A stretch of DNA of 64,000 nucleotides from assembly GCF_947179115.1 (NCBI RefSeq), contig NZ_CAMXCI010000003.1, forward strand, positions 146,663 to 210,662. The letters run 5' to 3'. Below, in pieces: positions 9,400 through 18,582 of this stretch; position 1 is the first letter of the stretch, and each line of letters begins with the position of its first letter. This stretch comes from Commensalibacter papalotli. GTDB taxonomy: Bacteria > Pseudomonadota > Alphaproteobacteria > Acetobacterales > Acetobacteraceae. The position numbers and the translations under genes are program-made. The notes beneath the pieces were generated by a model that worked only from the letters and a program-made list of their open reading frames with translations, was not told the origin of the DNA and ran no database searches.

Positions 9400-9696
9400 T
9401 CAAGCCTGAATTTTTTCTTCAGAACTTTCAATATTACAGATAGGTGTCGAAACAACCTTGAAATTTTTAAATTGGGTGATAAAAGCTGAACAAAATATAA
9501 CTAGTATAGTAGCTAGATTAACAATTGCCAGAAAATATAAATTCAACCAACTTCCTGGAAAAGGAATATGTGTTAAATGTTTATATTGATAAGGGACGAA
9601 TGCGATTGAATAAAAATCTATGGTTAACAGATAAATAGTCCAAACGATTAGGGAACTAACTATTGTTCCGTAGAGGAAACGATTGAGTGAATTCAT
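9400..9696 (-). CDS. Small two-helix membrane protein, unknown function
   Basis: 98 residues with two clear hydrophobic segments (about residues 9-30 and 48-72) joined by a polar stretch with HIPFPGSWLN, and a polar, Glu/Lys-rich C-terminus. I do not recognise the family. It is very likely a real gene because an excellent ribosome binding site, AAAGGAGAG, sits just before the ATG. It has no operon partner nearby. Confidence 0.65.
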   Translation of the reverse strand: MNSLNRFLYGTIVSSLIVWTIYLLTIDFYSIAFVPYQYKHLTHIPFPGSWLNLYFLAIVNLATILVIFCSAFITQFKNFKVVSTPICNIESSEEKIQA

Positions 9697-9859
9697 GTTT
9701 CTCTCTCCTTTCTATATCTCAGTAGCGATTTATTTCATATATGGATTTTGCCGTAAATTATTACACCAGATCTATAATCATATCATATAAGATAATGAAG
9801 TCAATAAAATATCTTAAAAACAATAAGATATATTAAATAAATCATAGATATCTTGGATT

Positions 9860-10537
9860 TTATAGAAAAATTTTTGCAAGAATCTCTTTGGCTGTTTGTT
9901 CAGGAGTATTAAGTTTATGCTTGTTTTCTGCAGGAAAAAAAGATTGTCTTAACAAGGTGTTCGTTGGTGGCAAAGAAAGATAATGTATTTGTAAAGAGTA
10001 AAGCTGCATAATTTCTTGTTGCCAAGATTGTAACATAGCTCCCAGAGCTGATTGTATTGAAGTTACAGGGGACCAAAAAGGTTGGATAGATGCCATAGGT
10101 TGAAAAAATACAGCATTAGCATTTGCAGTAGCATATAATAGAGGGGACAAAGTCCTAATAAACCGCCAGCTACTTGATAAGTTGGCCTGTATATTTTTAT
10201 CCCAAGTGCTATCTGTAATATGAGTAACGGGTGTTAGAGGGACATATTGAAATGCAGCATGAATAAAAATATCCAAACGATTAAATTCAGACGCAATAGA
10301 AGGGCCAATGAGATCAATTTGTTGTGATGGATTGTAACTACTTAAATCCAAAGGTAACAACGTAGCGTTCCCACCATAAGACTGAATTATATCGTCTGTT
10401 TGCATCAGCCCCCCTTGAGTTCGGGCACTAAGAATACAATGAGCCCCTGCTTGTGCCAAAGCGATGGCACAAGCTTGACCGATTCCGCGGCTGGCACCTG
10501 TAATAAAAGCAACTTTGCCTTTAAGGGGGAGGGGCAT
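9860..10537 (-). CDS. SDR family protein lacking the usual catalytic Tyr-Lys
   Basis: 225 residues with a Rossmann fold of the classical short-chain dehydrogenase type: cofactor motif TGASRGIG at residues 14-21, then LPLDLSSYNPS and a DIFIHAAFQ strand equivalent to the NNAG motif. The catalytic YxxxK is not present. Where it belongs, the sequence reads SPVTSIQSALG, so Tyr is Val and Lys is Gln. It therefore may bind NAD(P) without normal oxidoreductase activity. It starts two bases after the purF stop codon and follows cvpA-purF, an order I recall from related alphaproteobacteria. That suggests it is co-transcribed with purine synthesis genes, but it gives no function. Confidence 0.8.
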   Translation of the reverse strand: MPLPLKGKVAFITGASRGIGQACAIALAQAGAHCILSARTQGGLMQTDDIIQSYGGNATLLPLDLSSYNPSQQIDLIGPSIASEFNRLDIFIHAAFQYVPLTPVTHITDSTWDKNIQANLSSSWRFIRTLSPLLYATANANAVFFQPMASIQPFWSPVTSIQSALGAMLQSWQQEIMQLYSLQIHYLSLPPTNTLLRQSFFPAENKHKLNTPEQTAKEILAKIFL

Positions 10538-10539
10538 TT

Positions 10540-12009
10540 CTACTTTGATTTTACAAGGTGCATATCATGATCTGTTAATGAGATCGGATAATCCCCAGTA
10601 AAACAAGCATCACAATATTGTGGTTTTTCGTTATTTCTTTTTTCTTCTTCTAGGGCACGATATAAACCATCATTTGAAACAAACCCTAATGAGTCTGCAC
10701 CAATTAACTTGCACATCTGCTCTATATTATGTGTGTGTGCCAGTAATTTTTCTTCTGCAGGGGTATCAATACCATAAAAACAAGAATGACGTGTTGGCGG
10801 GGATGCAATGCGCAAATGTACTTCTGTTGCTCCTGCTGCTCTGACCATTTCTACGATTTTCTTGGAGGTGGTACCACGGACAATTGAATCATCAATAAGA
10901 ATAACCCGTTTTCCCTCAATGACGGCACGATTTGTAGAGTGTTTTAATTTTACCCCTAAATTGCGGATTTGATCGGTCGGTTCGATAAAAGTCCGTCCAA
11001 TATAGTGGCTACGAATAATTCCTAACTCAAAAGGTATCTTGCTGGCAGCCGCATATCCAATAGCAGCAGGAACGCCAGAGTCAGGTACGGGAACAACAAC
11101 GTCGGCGTCTACATGACATTCTTTGGCAAGCTCTGCACCAATTTTTTGGCGGGTGATATAGACAGATTTATTGTCAATAACCGTATCGGGTCTTGCAAAA
11201 TAAACATACTCAAAAATACAGAAACGACTGGATGCATGATCCGCAAAAGGATTTATAGAGCGAACGCCTTGGTTATCAATAATAATGACTTCACCAGGTT
11301 CAATATCTCTTACAAAATCAGCACCCATACTTGATAAAGCACAGCTTTCACTGGCAACAACCCATGAATTATCATCCTGACTATTGGGTAATTTCCCAAG
11401 GATAAGAGGTCTTACCCCTAAAGGATCTCTGGCAGCAATAAGCATATCTTTGGATAATGCAACTAAAGAGTAAGCACCTTGAACCTGTTTTATCGCATCA
11501 ATAAAGCGGTCTATGACATTTGTATAAAGAGAAATTGCAATGAGATGGATAAAAACTTCACTATCTGTGCTGGATTGGAATAAGCAGCCACGACGTACCA
11601 ACGATTGTTTTAAAAGTTGTGCATTGGTTAAATTACCATTATGAGCAACGGCAAGCCCCCCAAACTCAAAGTCAGCATATAAGGGTTGTACGTTACGTAG
11701 TTGTGTCTCCCCTGTGGTTGCATAGCGATTATGTCCAATACCAATACCTCCAGGTAAAGAGGCAATAACCCTTGGATCAGCGAACACTTCTCCAACCAAG
11801 CCTAGCCCACGATGGGTATGGAAATGATTACCGTCATAGGTGACGATACCACTTGCTTCTTGACCACGATGTTGAAGCGCATGTAATCCAAGTGTGGTTA
11901 AAGAGGCGGCATCTTGAGTGGTCCATATACCAACAACGCCACATTCTTCGTGGAAGGCGTCATCATCGGTGAAATCAAGATCATGAGAAGAAAAGGGGGA
12001 AACGGTCAT
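10540..12009 (-). CDS. purF: Amidophosphoribosyltransferase
   Basis: 489 residues. It catalyses the committed step of purine synthesis, making phosphoribosylamine from PRPP and glutamine. Residues 1-22 are a short propeptide; the glutaminase nucleophile is Cys23 in EECGVVGIW, followed by the Ntn-hydrolase landmarks LQHRGQEASGI and GIGHNRYATTG. The C-terminal phosphoribosyltransferase domain shows the PRPP loop ILIDDSIVRGTT. C-terminal cysteines (YGIDTP region, QYCDACFTGDYP) match the Fe-S-containing or related forms. Middle gene of cvpA-purF-SDR, with tight spacing on the downstream side. Confidence 0.97.
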   Translation of the reverse strand: MTVSPFSSHDLDFTDDDAFHEECGVVGIWTTQDAASLTTLGLHALQHRGQEASGIVTYDGNHFHTHRGLGLVGEVFADPRVIASLPGGIGIGHNRYATTGETQLRNVQPLYADFEFGGLAVAHNGNLTNAQLLKQSLVRRGCLFQSSTDSEVFIHLIAISLYTNVIDRFIDAIKQVQGAYSLVALSKDMLIAARDPLGVRPLILGKLPNSQDDNSWVVASESCALSSMGADFVRDIEPGEVIIIDNQGVRSINPFADHASSRFCIFEYVYFARPDTVIDNKSVYITRQKIGAELAKECHVDADVVVPVPDSGVPAAIGYAAASKIPFELGIIRSHYIGRTFIEPTDQIRNLGVKLKHSTNRAVIEGKRVILIDDSIVRGTTSKKIVEMVRAAGATEVHLRIASPPTRHSCFYGIDTPAEEKLLAHTHNIEQMCKLIGADSLGFVSNDGLYRALEEEKRNNEKPQYCDACFTGDYPISLTDHDMHLVKSK

Positions 12010-12070
12010 GATAAATCCATGGTGGTTAAGGGAAAGGCAAAATTGTATCTAAGCGAGTAGTATAAATTGG

Positions 12071-12700
12071 TTAATCAGGGGCAACCTCTGTATCCGTATG
12101 GCTAGGTTCAGTAGTGGGCAGAGGTTCGTTTGAATCAGTATTTACATCTTTATTGGTTGGATATGTTGCTCTGGGGGCTTTGGTTTGTGGGACGACAATC
12201 TCTCTTTGCATCGAACTGGGTAGTAATTCATTTACATAAACAGCACCCTGATAAACATATGGTACAGCTTGGCTTTCTTGCAAGGAATCTGGCCATTGGG
12301 CACTTGGAAAAATAATGCCACCAAGAATATAAACAATCGCTAGCCCAGCATAGCTTTTAAGGGCTCCGCATGCTGCTCCAAGAATTCTATCCAACTTTCC
12401 TAATAAAGAAAAACGGGTTGAGTTTTGACCAACAATTATATTAGCAAAGGCATTAATGACGATGCTGCATATTAAAAAGATCGCAACAAAGGAAATTACA
12501 TCAGCTAATGTTTGATTGGTAATGTAAGGGGTAATTTTAGGGGTGAGATCAGGATACCAACGATTGGCAAGGCTTGCAGCAATAACCCAGCCGAATAAAC
12601 CAATAAATTCTCGGGTAAAGCCTCTGGTTAACCCTGATAATGCCCCAAGAGCAACAACTCCAAGACAAATCAAATCTATCCAGTTTAAACTCTCTAGCAC
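12071..12700 (-). CDS. cvpA: CvpA family membrane protein
   Basis: 209 residues with four hydrophobic segments in the first ~130 residues, starting WIDLICLGVVALGALSGLTRGF, the conserved CvpA opening. The C-terminal tail (from about residue 150) is polar, rich in Pro, Thr and acidic residues, and poorly conserved. CvpA was named for colicin V production in E. coli, and in many bacteria the gene is linked to purF, as here. Its molecular role is not settled. The start is GTG. Confidence 0.9.
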   Translation of the reverse strand: MLESLNWIDLICLGVVALGALSGLTRGFTREFIGLFGWVIAASLANRWYPDLTPKITPYITNQTLADVISFVAIFLICSIVINAFANIIVGQNSTRFSLLGKLDRILGAACGALKSYAGLAIVYILGGIIFPSAQWPDSLQESQAVPYVYQGAVYVNELLPSSMQREIVVPQTKAPRATYPTNKDVNTDSNEPLPTTEPSHTDTEVAPD

Positions 12701-12871
12701 TTGATTAAGGTATCCCTTTTTAATGAAGTGTTCAAAATATATTCATAGTTAAACAATTCGTTTATATCAATAGATAGTTATAAATTATTTTGTTCGAACA
12801 GCTTTTTCTTGGATTTTTAAAAGAGTATCGATGAGAATGTGCAATCGTAATATAAGATATTTTATATAAAT

Positions 12872-13531
12872 TTAAAGAGGATTTACAAAAGCTTGATAGA
12901 CAATAAGAGGACTATTGACTTGAATATCGAAATGGTCTGATAAAGATTCGTTTAAAGTGCCCTGCCACCAGTAAAGAAGATTTTGTTGATCCAAAGGATA
13001 TTTTAAATTGCTTGTTGATATTGCGGTTGGCTGTACACTGAATAAAGAGACCTGTTGTCCAATTATACTTTGAAACTGAGAAGGGTGTTGAATAACATGA
13101 AAAAAACCATGATCAGTAATCATTGTAATAATTTCAATTATAGAAATATACTTGGCAAGTAAAGAAATATTAGCAATTGTATGATCCTCTCTTTTTCCTG
13201 TTGCACCCAGAATAATCAGAGAAGAAAGGGCATTATTTTTGCAATAATTGACAGCTTTTGTTAAGTCATTGGTATTTTGCTCTGGGATTTTTATGATAAT
13301 TTTTTCGTACTTAATTTGATTTTCTAAAGATAGAGAATCACAATCCCCAATAATAATTTGAGGGATAAGCCCTTGATCTAATAAATGATTGGCTGCACCA
13401 TCACAACATACCAATTTCTTTTGATTATGATGTAAAATTGCTTTTGGGATAGGATGACTGGGGAAATCACCATTTGCTAAAATTACCGCTTGTGCTGTGC
13501 TTTGTGAAGTTGGCATTGGGTAATATTTCAT
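12872..13531 (-). CDS. Thiamine pyrophosphokinase
   Basis: 219 residues. Converts thiamine plus ATP to thiamine diphosphate. Family motifs appear in order: VCCDGAANHLLDQG near residue 41, IIGDCDSLS near 60, NTNDLTKAVNY near 86, and GATGKREDHTIAN near 109, together forming the nucleotide and metal site. The C-terminal half, which binds thiamine, is diverged but of normal length. A purine-rich AAAGAA site lies upstream of the ATG. No TPP riboswitch was recognisable upstream. Confidence 0.9.
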   Translation of the reverse strand: MKYYPMPTSQSTAQAVILANGDFPSHPIPKAILHHNQKKLVCCDGAANHLLDQGLIPQIIIGDCDSLSLENQIKYEKIIIKIPEQNTNDLTKAVNYCKNNALSSLIILGATGKREDHTIANISLLAKYISIIEIITMITDHGFFHVIQHPSQFQSIIGQQVSLFSVQPTAISTSNLKYPLDQQNLLYWWQGTLNESLSDHFDIQVNSPLIVYQAFVNPL

Positions 13532-13605
13532 TTGTTAATTTCTTTTTAAATAATGGGTTATATTAAGATATATATGAAAAATAGTTACATTTTAAGCAAA
13601 AATGT

Positions 13606-14185
13606 TTATTTGAACCTCAAATGATAGGATGGATATCCTATCATTTCTCTCATGATAGGGTGTAAGTCATTACTATTCATATGGGTGGCTGCGGCTGGAC
13701 TAATTATTCTAATACCAGCTTGTTTAAATGCCAGTTTAGAACGTTGAATATAATAATATTGCGATACAATAATAACAGAGTTTAAATGATTTTCTTGCAA
13801 ATATCGAAATGTATTTCTTGCTGTTGCTCGGGTATTATTCCCTTGACCATCTTTAATAATTCGAGATAGAGGAATATCATGTTGTGTTAGATAATTTGCC
13901 ATACTAATAGATTCATCCACACCTTCTTGGCCAACACCGTCACTGACTAAGATTAAAGGGGCATAACCAGATTGATAGACTTCAATAGCTTTATCCAAAC
14001 GATCTATGTAATACTTTACTAAGCGTTCCATTACGAGATACCTGACCACCCAAGACGACAATAAGGTCAGTTTGTAATAATTTATCCGATGAGCCAGATA
14101 AAACAATACTGAGCACAGCCCCAATAGATAAAATAATTAAACCTAGCGTAATCTTTATAAAAGAGAAGTAAAACATTGGGCGCAT
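13606..14185 (-). pseudogene. YdcF/SanA-family gene broken by a frameshift
   Basis: Two overlapping frames on the minus strand together make one DUF218 (YdcF/SanA) protein. The first (14185 to ~14000) encodes a membrane anchor and DLIVVLGGQVSRNGTLSKVLHR, then runs into a stop. The second continues at once with DRLDKAIEVYQSG, ILVSDGVGQEGVDES, NNTRATARNT and VIIVSQYYYIQRSKLAF, the rest of the domain. The shift falls around 14000-14010, consistent with one extra base in the minus-strand AGATCG. Family members are inner-membrane-anchored, probably envelope-related proteins. It could be a real pseudogene or a sequencing error; it starts 17 bases after the Na/Pi transporter gene. Confidence 0.8.
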
Positions 14186-14202
14186 AATAATTTTAAAGTA
14201 AA

Positions 14203-15924
14203 TTAATCTATATCATTTTTATTGGAAGAAGTTTCATCCTCTGAGAGTGAGTCAACATCTTCTTTATTTTGTAATCTGCTCGGCAATAACAATCCAGATT
14301 GATCTAAGACAGGATAAGCAGCAGAAGCAACAATATGGGTATTGGTACGTTTTAGATCTCTGGCCAATTCTAACATAAAAGATCCTAGCTGTATTTGTAA
14401 TTTTTTGTTTTCAGTTTCATCACGTAAGCCATTATAATAAATAGAATTTGCTTTATTTTCGATTTCTCTAAAAACATCTTTTTCTTCGGCTAAATTCATC
14501 GCCAGATCTTCATCCTCATTCATAAGTAAAGTTGCTGCCATACGAAGGTTTTTGTGCATGCGTTTCAACATATCTTTTAAGGGATCCATCATATCATCAG
14601 GTAAGACAATACGTTGTTTTGCCATTTTCTGGACGGTAGGTAAAACATTACGATCCAACACGTCACTAGCATTGGCAATTTGAGTGCAAAAAGTCAGTAT
14701 TCGCTCTGTTTGTGTTAGCTCATGTCGATTTAAAGATTCAGGATCAAGTGCTGTGACGTAACTTTGAATAGAATTTGTTAATTTGTCTAAGATACTATCA
14801 ACTCTGCGCGCTTCAATGGCGATTTGAGGTGTTTTACTTTTTAAAGTGTTATCTACGCCATTTATCATTTTTTCCAAAGCGTCACACAAGCGTAAGCATT
14901 CTCGAATAGCATTACTGATCGCCAGCATAGGTGATTGTTGAATGGCTGATTTGTCTAAGTAAATAGGTTTTGATGGATCTTCGATTTTTTCCTCTTTTGG
15001 CCGAGGCATTACTCGTTTTAAGAATTCTGCATAAGGGGTCAAAAAAGGTAAAAATACAATCGCAGTAATAATATTAAATAAGGTATGAAAATTTGCGACT
15101 GATCTATTTATATCAGGATAATAATAAACAAACCAACTGGAGAGTTGAGAAAGGAAAATTAGACATATCGCAGCGCCGATAAGACGATTAAATAAATTTC
15201 CAATGGGTAACCGTTTTGAAACAATATCTTTGCCAGAACCTTCTAGAACAGGATTTAACGCTGTGCCAATATTAGACCCAATGACCATAGCAAAGGCAGT
15301 ATCTGGTGAAATTACGTTATGAGATGCAAAAGATGCAATTAATAAAACTACGGCCACAGAGGAATGCATAATCCATGTTAAAACCAATGCAATTAATACA
15401 GCGATTAATGGCATGTCAGCGATACTGCCTAACATCATTCGTAAAGATGGTTGGTTTGTATAGGGTTGCAAAATGACCAGGAATTGATGCAACGAAATTA
15501 AAATTAATCCCAAACCAATAAAAGATCTGCCCAAATCACGAACCGTATTCATGGCACGCCTGAACATGATAACCCCAATTAATACAAAAAGAGGGGCAAT
15601 CCGAGAGACATCAAAGGACAAAAGTTGAACGATTAAAGTCGTTCCAACATTGGCGCCCAGCATTACTGCCAAGGCCGAAGGTAATCCAATAACCCCATTA
15701 GCGGTAAAGCTGGTAATCATTAACCCAGTTGCAGTCGATGATTGAAGAACCGCTGTGATGCCAAGACCTGCGAAAAATGCTTGTATTCTATTGCGTAAGG
15801 TTTTGGATAAAACGTGATTCAGCCTTGCTCCAAAAGCACGTTGTACCCCTGTTTGTACCATATGCACGCCCCATAATAAAAGGGCAACACTGCCGGCAAG
15901 ATCTATGACACTAACAAAATCCAA
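14203..15924 (-). CDS. Na+/phosphate cotransporter family protein with PhoU-like tail
   Basis: 573 residues. The membrane half (residues 1-310) has the duplicated Na/Pi cotransporter signature, with QSSTATGLMITSF and later MHSSVAVVLLIASF, the repeated Gln/His-Ser-Ser motifs, and GANVGTT/GSNIGTA after each. The C-terminal ~220 residues are helical and PhoU-like. This YjbB/NptA architecture imports or exports phosphate with sodium. The start is TTG, supported by GAGG eight bases upstream; the ATG just before it is out of frame. The ydcF-like gene follows closely. Confidence 0.9.
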   Translation of the reverse strand: MDFVSVIDLAGSVALLLWGVHMVQTGVQRAFGARLNHVLSKTLRNRIQAFFAGLGITAVLQSSTATGLMITSFTANGVIGLPSALAVMLGANVGTTLIVQLLSFDVSRIAPLFVLIGVIMFRRAMNTVRDLGRSFIGLGLILISLHQFLVILQPYTNQPSLRMMLGSIADMPLIAVLIALVLTWIMHSSVAVVLLIASFASHNVISPDTAFAMVIGSNIGTALNPVLEGSGKDIVSKRLPIGNLFNRLIGAAICLIFLSQLSSWFVYYYPDINRSVANFHTLFNIITAIVFLPFLTPYAEFLKRVMPRPKEEKIEDPSKPIYLDKSAIQQSPMLAISNAIRECLRLCDALEKMINGVDNTLKSKTPQIAIEARRVDSILDKLTNSIQSYVTALDPESLNRHELTQTERILTFCTQIANASDVLDRNVLPTVQKMAKQRIVLPDDMMDPLKDMLKRMHKNLRMAATLLMNEDEDLAMNLAEEKDVFREIENKANSIYYNGLRDETENKKLQIQLGSFMLELARDLKRTNTHIVASAAYPVLDQSGLLLPSRLQNKEDVDSLSEDETSSNKNDID

Positions 15925-16124
15925 CGATAAACCTCATTTTAAATAAAGAAATTTTTATGGGACTATATGGGTCTATAGCCAATTCAATCAAATATGTAAG
16001 GAAATAAGTAATTTTTAAAATATTAATGCCAACAAACATATCATAGTAATATGTTAATAAGCAATAAGGAGATAGTTTTAGTTAATTATTGATTTGATAA
16101 AATGATACGTGATTTAAAATATAA

Positions 16125-16160
16125 TATAATTTAGTAAATTTGAAAATTTACTAAATTATA
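16125..16160. terminator. Perfect 17-bp inverted repeat, probable terminator
   Basis: Two 17-base arms (16125-16141 and 16144-16160) are perfectly complementary with only GA between them. It lies ten bases past the stop of the minus-strand gene at 16171 and is followed on that strand by a T-rich run. It is very A+T-rich and unusually long for a terminator. Confidence 0.6.
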
Positions 16161-16170
16161 TGTTGTTAAT

Positions 16171-16560
16171 TTATTCAGAGATTTTATTTAAAGTGCTTAA
16201 TACTTCGTTATGCAACATTATATTTTTTGTTTTATCTAAGTTAAAATGTTCCCATTCTTGCTGATTACTTCTATTTGCAACAAATGAAGAGGGCGAGTTT
16301 GATGTTTTTAAAGGATTTGAAGAGTAATATTTGCTATTTTCTCTACTTTTAAGGCTATAAGTATCTTTTCCAAATTCATTCAAATCAACACAATCAAAGA
16401 TACGTTTTTTGTTATGAATGATAGCTGTTTTCATATTTAAAGTTGATAAAAAAATCTTGCTTGGTGTGTTAGATTTTTTAATCATTACAAGCTGATTATC
16501 TACTTCTTTCAAAATAGAATTTTCATTTTTTTTGGTAATAAAAAAGTGTTTTATTGACAT
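16171..16560 (-). CDS. Hypothetical protein, possible beta-trefoil-like fragment
   Basis: 129 residues, Ser/Asn/Lys-rich, no signal peptide or membrane helix. I do not recognise a family with confidence. The C-terminus contains QQEWEHFNLDK, which resembles the end of the hydrolase-type protein at 17056-18420 (PKEWESFTPIS). Tryptophan followed by Glu-x-Phe near the end of a repeat is typical of fascin-like beta-trefoils, so it may be a short relative of that C-terminal domain. The start has a TTAGG site seven bases upstream, the same arrangement as the decayed gene next to it. Confidence 0.5.
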   Translation of the reverse strand: MSIKHFFITKKNENSILKEVDNQLVMIKKSNTPSKIFLSTLNMKTAIIHNKKRIFDCVDLNEFGKDTYSLKSRENSKYYSSNPLKTSNSPSSFVANRSNQQEWEHFNLDKTKNIMLHNEVLSTLNKISE

Positions 16561-16689
16561 TGTTTACCTAAGTGATTTTGTTATTTTGTAAGATACAATG
16601 TATATAATGTATATTATTTTCTGTTTTTACAAGATTACAAAAATTTTTTATCAAAATGGTGGGATAGGGTTTAGATCAAGCCATGCGTT

Positions 16690-16969
16690 TACCCGATAGG
16701 AATATTCTTATTGATATTGGTGTAAGTCTTTCCATTCTTTAATAGAATTAGAAGTATAATGAAGGTTGGTCGTGTATTGTCGAGTGTTTAATTTCTTCTA
16801 GCAGCAGAGTTCTTATGGCAGTTGCAGATTTGGGCAAAGGACCAGTATCTGAATCCAAAATCTGCCTAGAGGGTATAGCTAATACGGTATCAGCATTTAA
16901 TTGTTTGGAGTATTTTAATGCGCAATATCCATCCATCTCATCATGCTGATAATAACGGTTAAGTGTCAT
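16690..16969 (-). pseudogene. Decayed, internally deleted copy of the neighbouring hydrolase gene
   Basis: The open part (16748-16969) aligns with residues ~88-155 of the hydrolase at 17056-18420: DGYCALKYSKQLNADTVLA here against GGYGALKYSKHLNADIVLT there, and ending STIHDQ against STIDQN. The nucleophile elbow GPSMGG has become HDEMDG, removing the catalytic serine. After its stop codon, bases ~16690-16740 still match the DNA of the parent's last codons (parent EWESFTPIS), with frameshifts. So the middle and the rest of the C-terminal domain have been lost. It still has a start codon with a TTAGG site. Confidence 0.75.
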
Positions 16970-17055
16970 TGTATAACCTAAAATAACCGAAACAGGTTTG
17001 ATTTATTAAGTAAAAAAATATTATGGTTAATGGTCAAGCAAGTAGCTAATAACTC

Positions 17056-18420
17056 TTAAATTATTGTTTCCATAGGAGATACCATTGAGATTGGCGTAAA
17101 AGATTCCCATTCCTTGGGTATAAATGCAGAATGAGATATATACGAAGTAATTTCATTAATGCCTATATAATGTTTTTTATCTTTTGTGTGAACAAAAATG
17201 TTATAGGCTGAAAAGCTCAATTTTACATGATCCGCAGTATAATCATCCGATAATAAAGCTATTTGAAACGACTCTTGATCTTCACTATATTTCAACTCAA
17301 ATATAATATTGTTATGAAAACAAATTAATTTGATTTTACCATTTTGTTTAAATATTTGCAGAGGTATACAATAAGCTGCGTCCCCTAGATTTAACATAGC
17401 TATTAGTTTTTTTGTAACAAAGTTATAACCTAAATAGTAACCATTATAGTTTATAAGATAAGGGTATGGATTAAGGGATATGGGCAGCTTAATGTCTTCG
17501 TACGATATCTTTTGTGTATGATAGAAAAAGATAGATTTTAAGTACTCCGAGCTTTCATACTGGTATCCTTTTACATTCAGCCAATAGCATAATTTCAAAC
17601 GAAAACAATAATCTTCTTGTATAATATGATTATCCTTAACTTTTTTAAAAGCAGCGCTTGTAAGCATTTTATAAGTAAGAAATGTATGACTTTTCAAAAA
17701 ACGTTGCGCTTTGGCCAATACATTAGCAATATGATGTCGTCTGATATAAGTTATTGTCTTTATAATATTTTGATTGTCGCCTTGCACTAAAGCATCAATA
17801 ATAGATTTTAAATACGCTGATCCTTTCAAGTGTAAAGTAATTAGATGCCCAGTGTAATATGTAGGGATAAAGTTTGCATGGAAGATTTCTTGAAGTAAAT
17901 ATCCAACATGATGTTTATCTAGCCAAGAAGGATCACTTAAAGGATCATAAAGAATATATATATTTCCTTTTAGATCATTTTGATCAATCGTGGATTGTTC
18001 TATTTCTTCCTTGGTCAACCTTTCTAGTGTTTGTGCTGCATTAGTTGTTATAGGGCATAAATCTTGATTAATAGTAGCTCTAGGTGCTAGGGTTAGCACG
18101 ATATCAGCATTCAAATGTTTAGAATATTTTAATGCCCCATACCCTCCCATAGAAGGGCCAAGAACAATTATCTTTTTATATTTTTTGGTAATTTCATTAC
18201 ATAATGGAATAATATGATTCATATCTGAGTGCAGATAATGATTATCAATTTTGGGTGTAATACCTAAACAGGATATATTATATTTTTCTACAATAGGAAG
18301 AAGATAATATGTTTCTTTTGCAAGATGATTTTCATATCCCCCTAAAAATGTAATTATAATATAATCTGAGTTACCCTCGTGATGGTGTAGATATAGTTCC
18401 TCCCCTTCAAAAATGATCAT
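17056..18420 (-). CDS. Alpha/beta hydrolase with C-terminal beta-rich domain
   Basis: 454 residues, no signal peptide. Residues ~1-215 look like an alpha/beta hydrolase: strand YIIITFLGGYENH, then nucleophile elbow GPSMGGYGALKYS with Ser90, and a later strand GNIYILYDPLSDPSWLD that could carry the acid. Residues ~215-320 are helical and Lys-rich. The last ~130 residues are beta-rich, with repeated aromatic/Gly strands ending in PKEWESFTPIS, suggestive of a fascin-like beta-trefoil (carbohydrate-binding) module; that part is inference. Substrate unknown. AAGGGA lies seven bases before the ATG. A decayed copy and a small relative follow downstream. Confidence 0.65.
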   Translation of the reverse strand: MIIFEGEELYLHHHEGNSDYIIITFLGGYENHLAKETYYLLPIVEKYNISCLGITPKIDNHYLHSDMNHIIPLCNEITKKYKKIIVLGPSMGGYGALKYSKHLNADIVLTLAPRATINQDLCPITTNAAQTLERLTKEEIEQSTIDQNDLKGNIYILYDPLSDPSWLDKHHVGYLLQEIFHANFIPTYYTGHLITLHLKGSAYLKSIIDALVQGDNQNIIKTITYIRRHHIANVLAKAQRFLKSHTFLTYKMLTSAAFKKVKDNHIIQEDYCFRLKLCYWLNVKGYQYESSEYLKSIFFYHTQKISYEDIKLPISLNPYPYLINYNGYYLGYNFVTKKLIAMLNLGDAAYCIPLQIFKQNGKIKLICFHNNIIFELKYSEDQESFQIALLSDDYTADHVKLSFSAYNIFVHTKDKKHYIGINEITSYISHSAFIPKEWESFTPISMVSPMETII

Positions 18421-18468
18421 ACTATGTCCCTTGGTATTTAATAGTAATTTTTAAAAAATTTTTGGTAG

Positions 18469-18510
18469 TATAATTGACCGATATTAATTTTTCAATATTG
18501 ATCAATTATA
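18469..18510 (-). terminator. Imperfect 17-bp hairpin downstream of metH
   Basis: Arms 18469-18485 and 18494-18510 pair over most of their length with two mismatches and an 8-base loop. It lies about 70 bases past the metH stop codon on the minus strand, and A/T-rich sequence follows. Likely the metH terminator, though without a clean T-run. Confidence 0.45.
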
Positions 18511-18582
18511 TTAATAAAAGCTTAAAATGGTTTCACCTTTTGAGACATTCATTATATTATAAATTAAAAAAGACTAGTTTTT

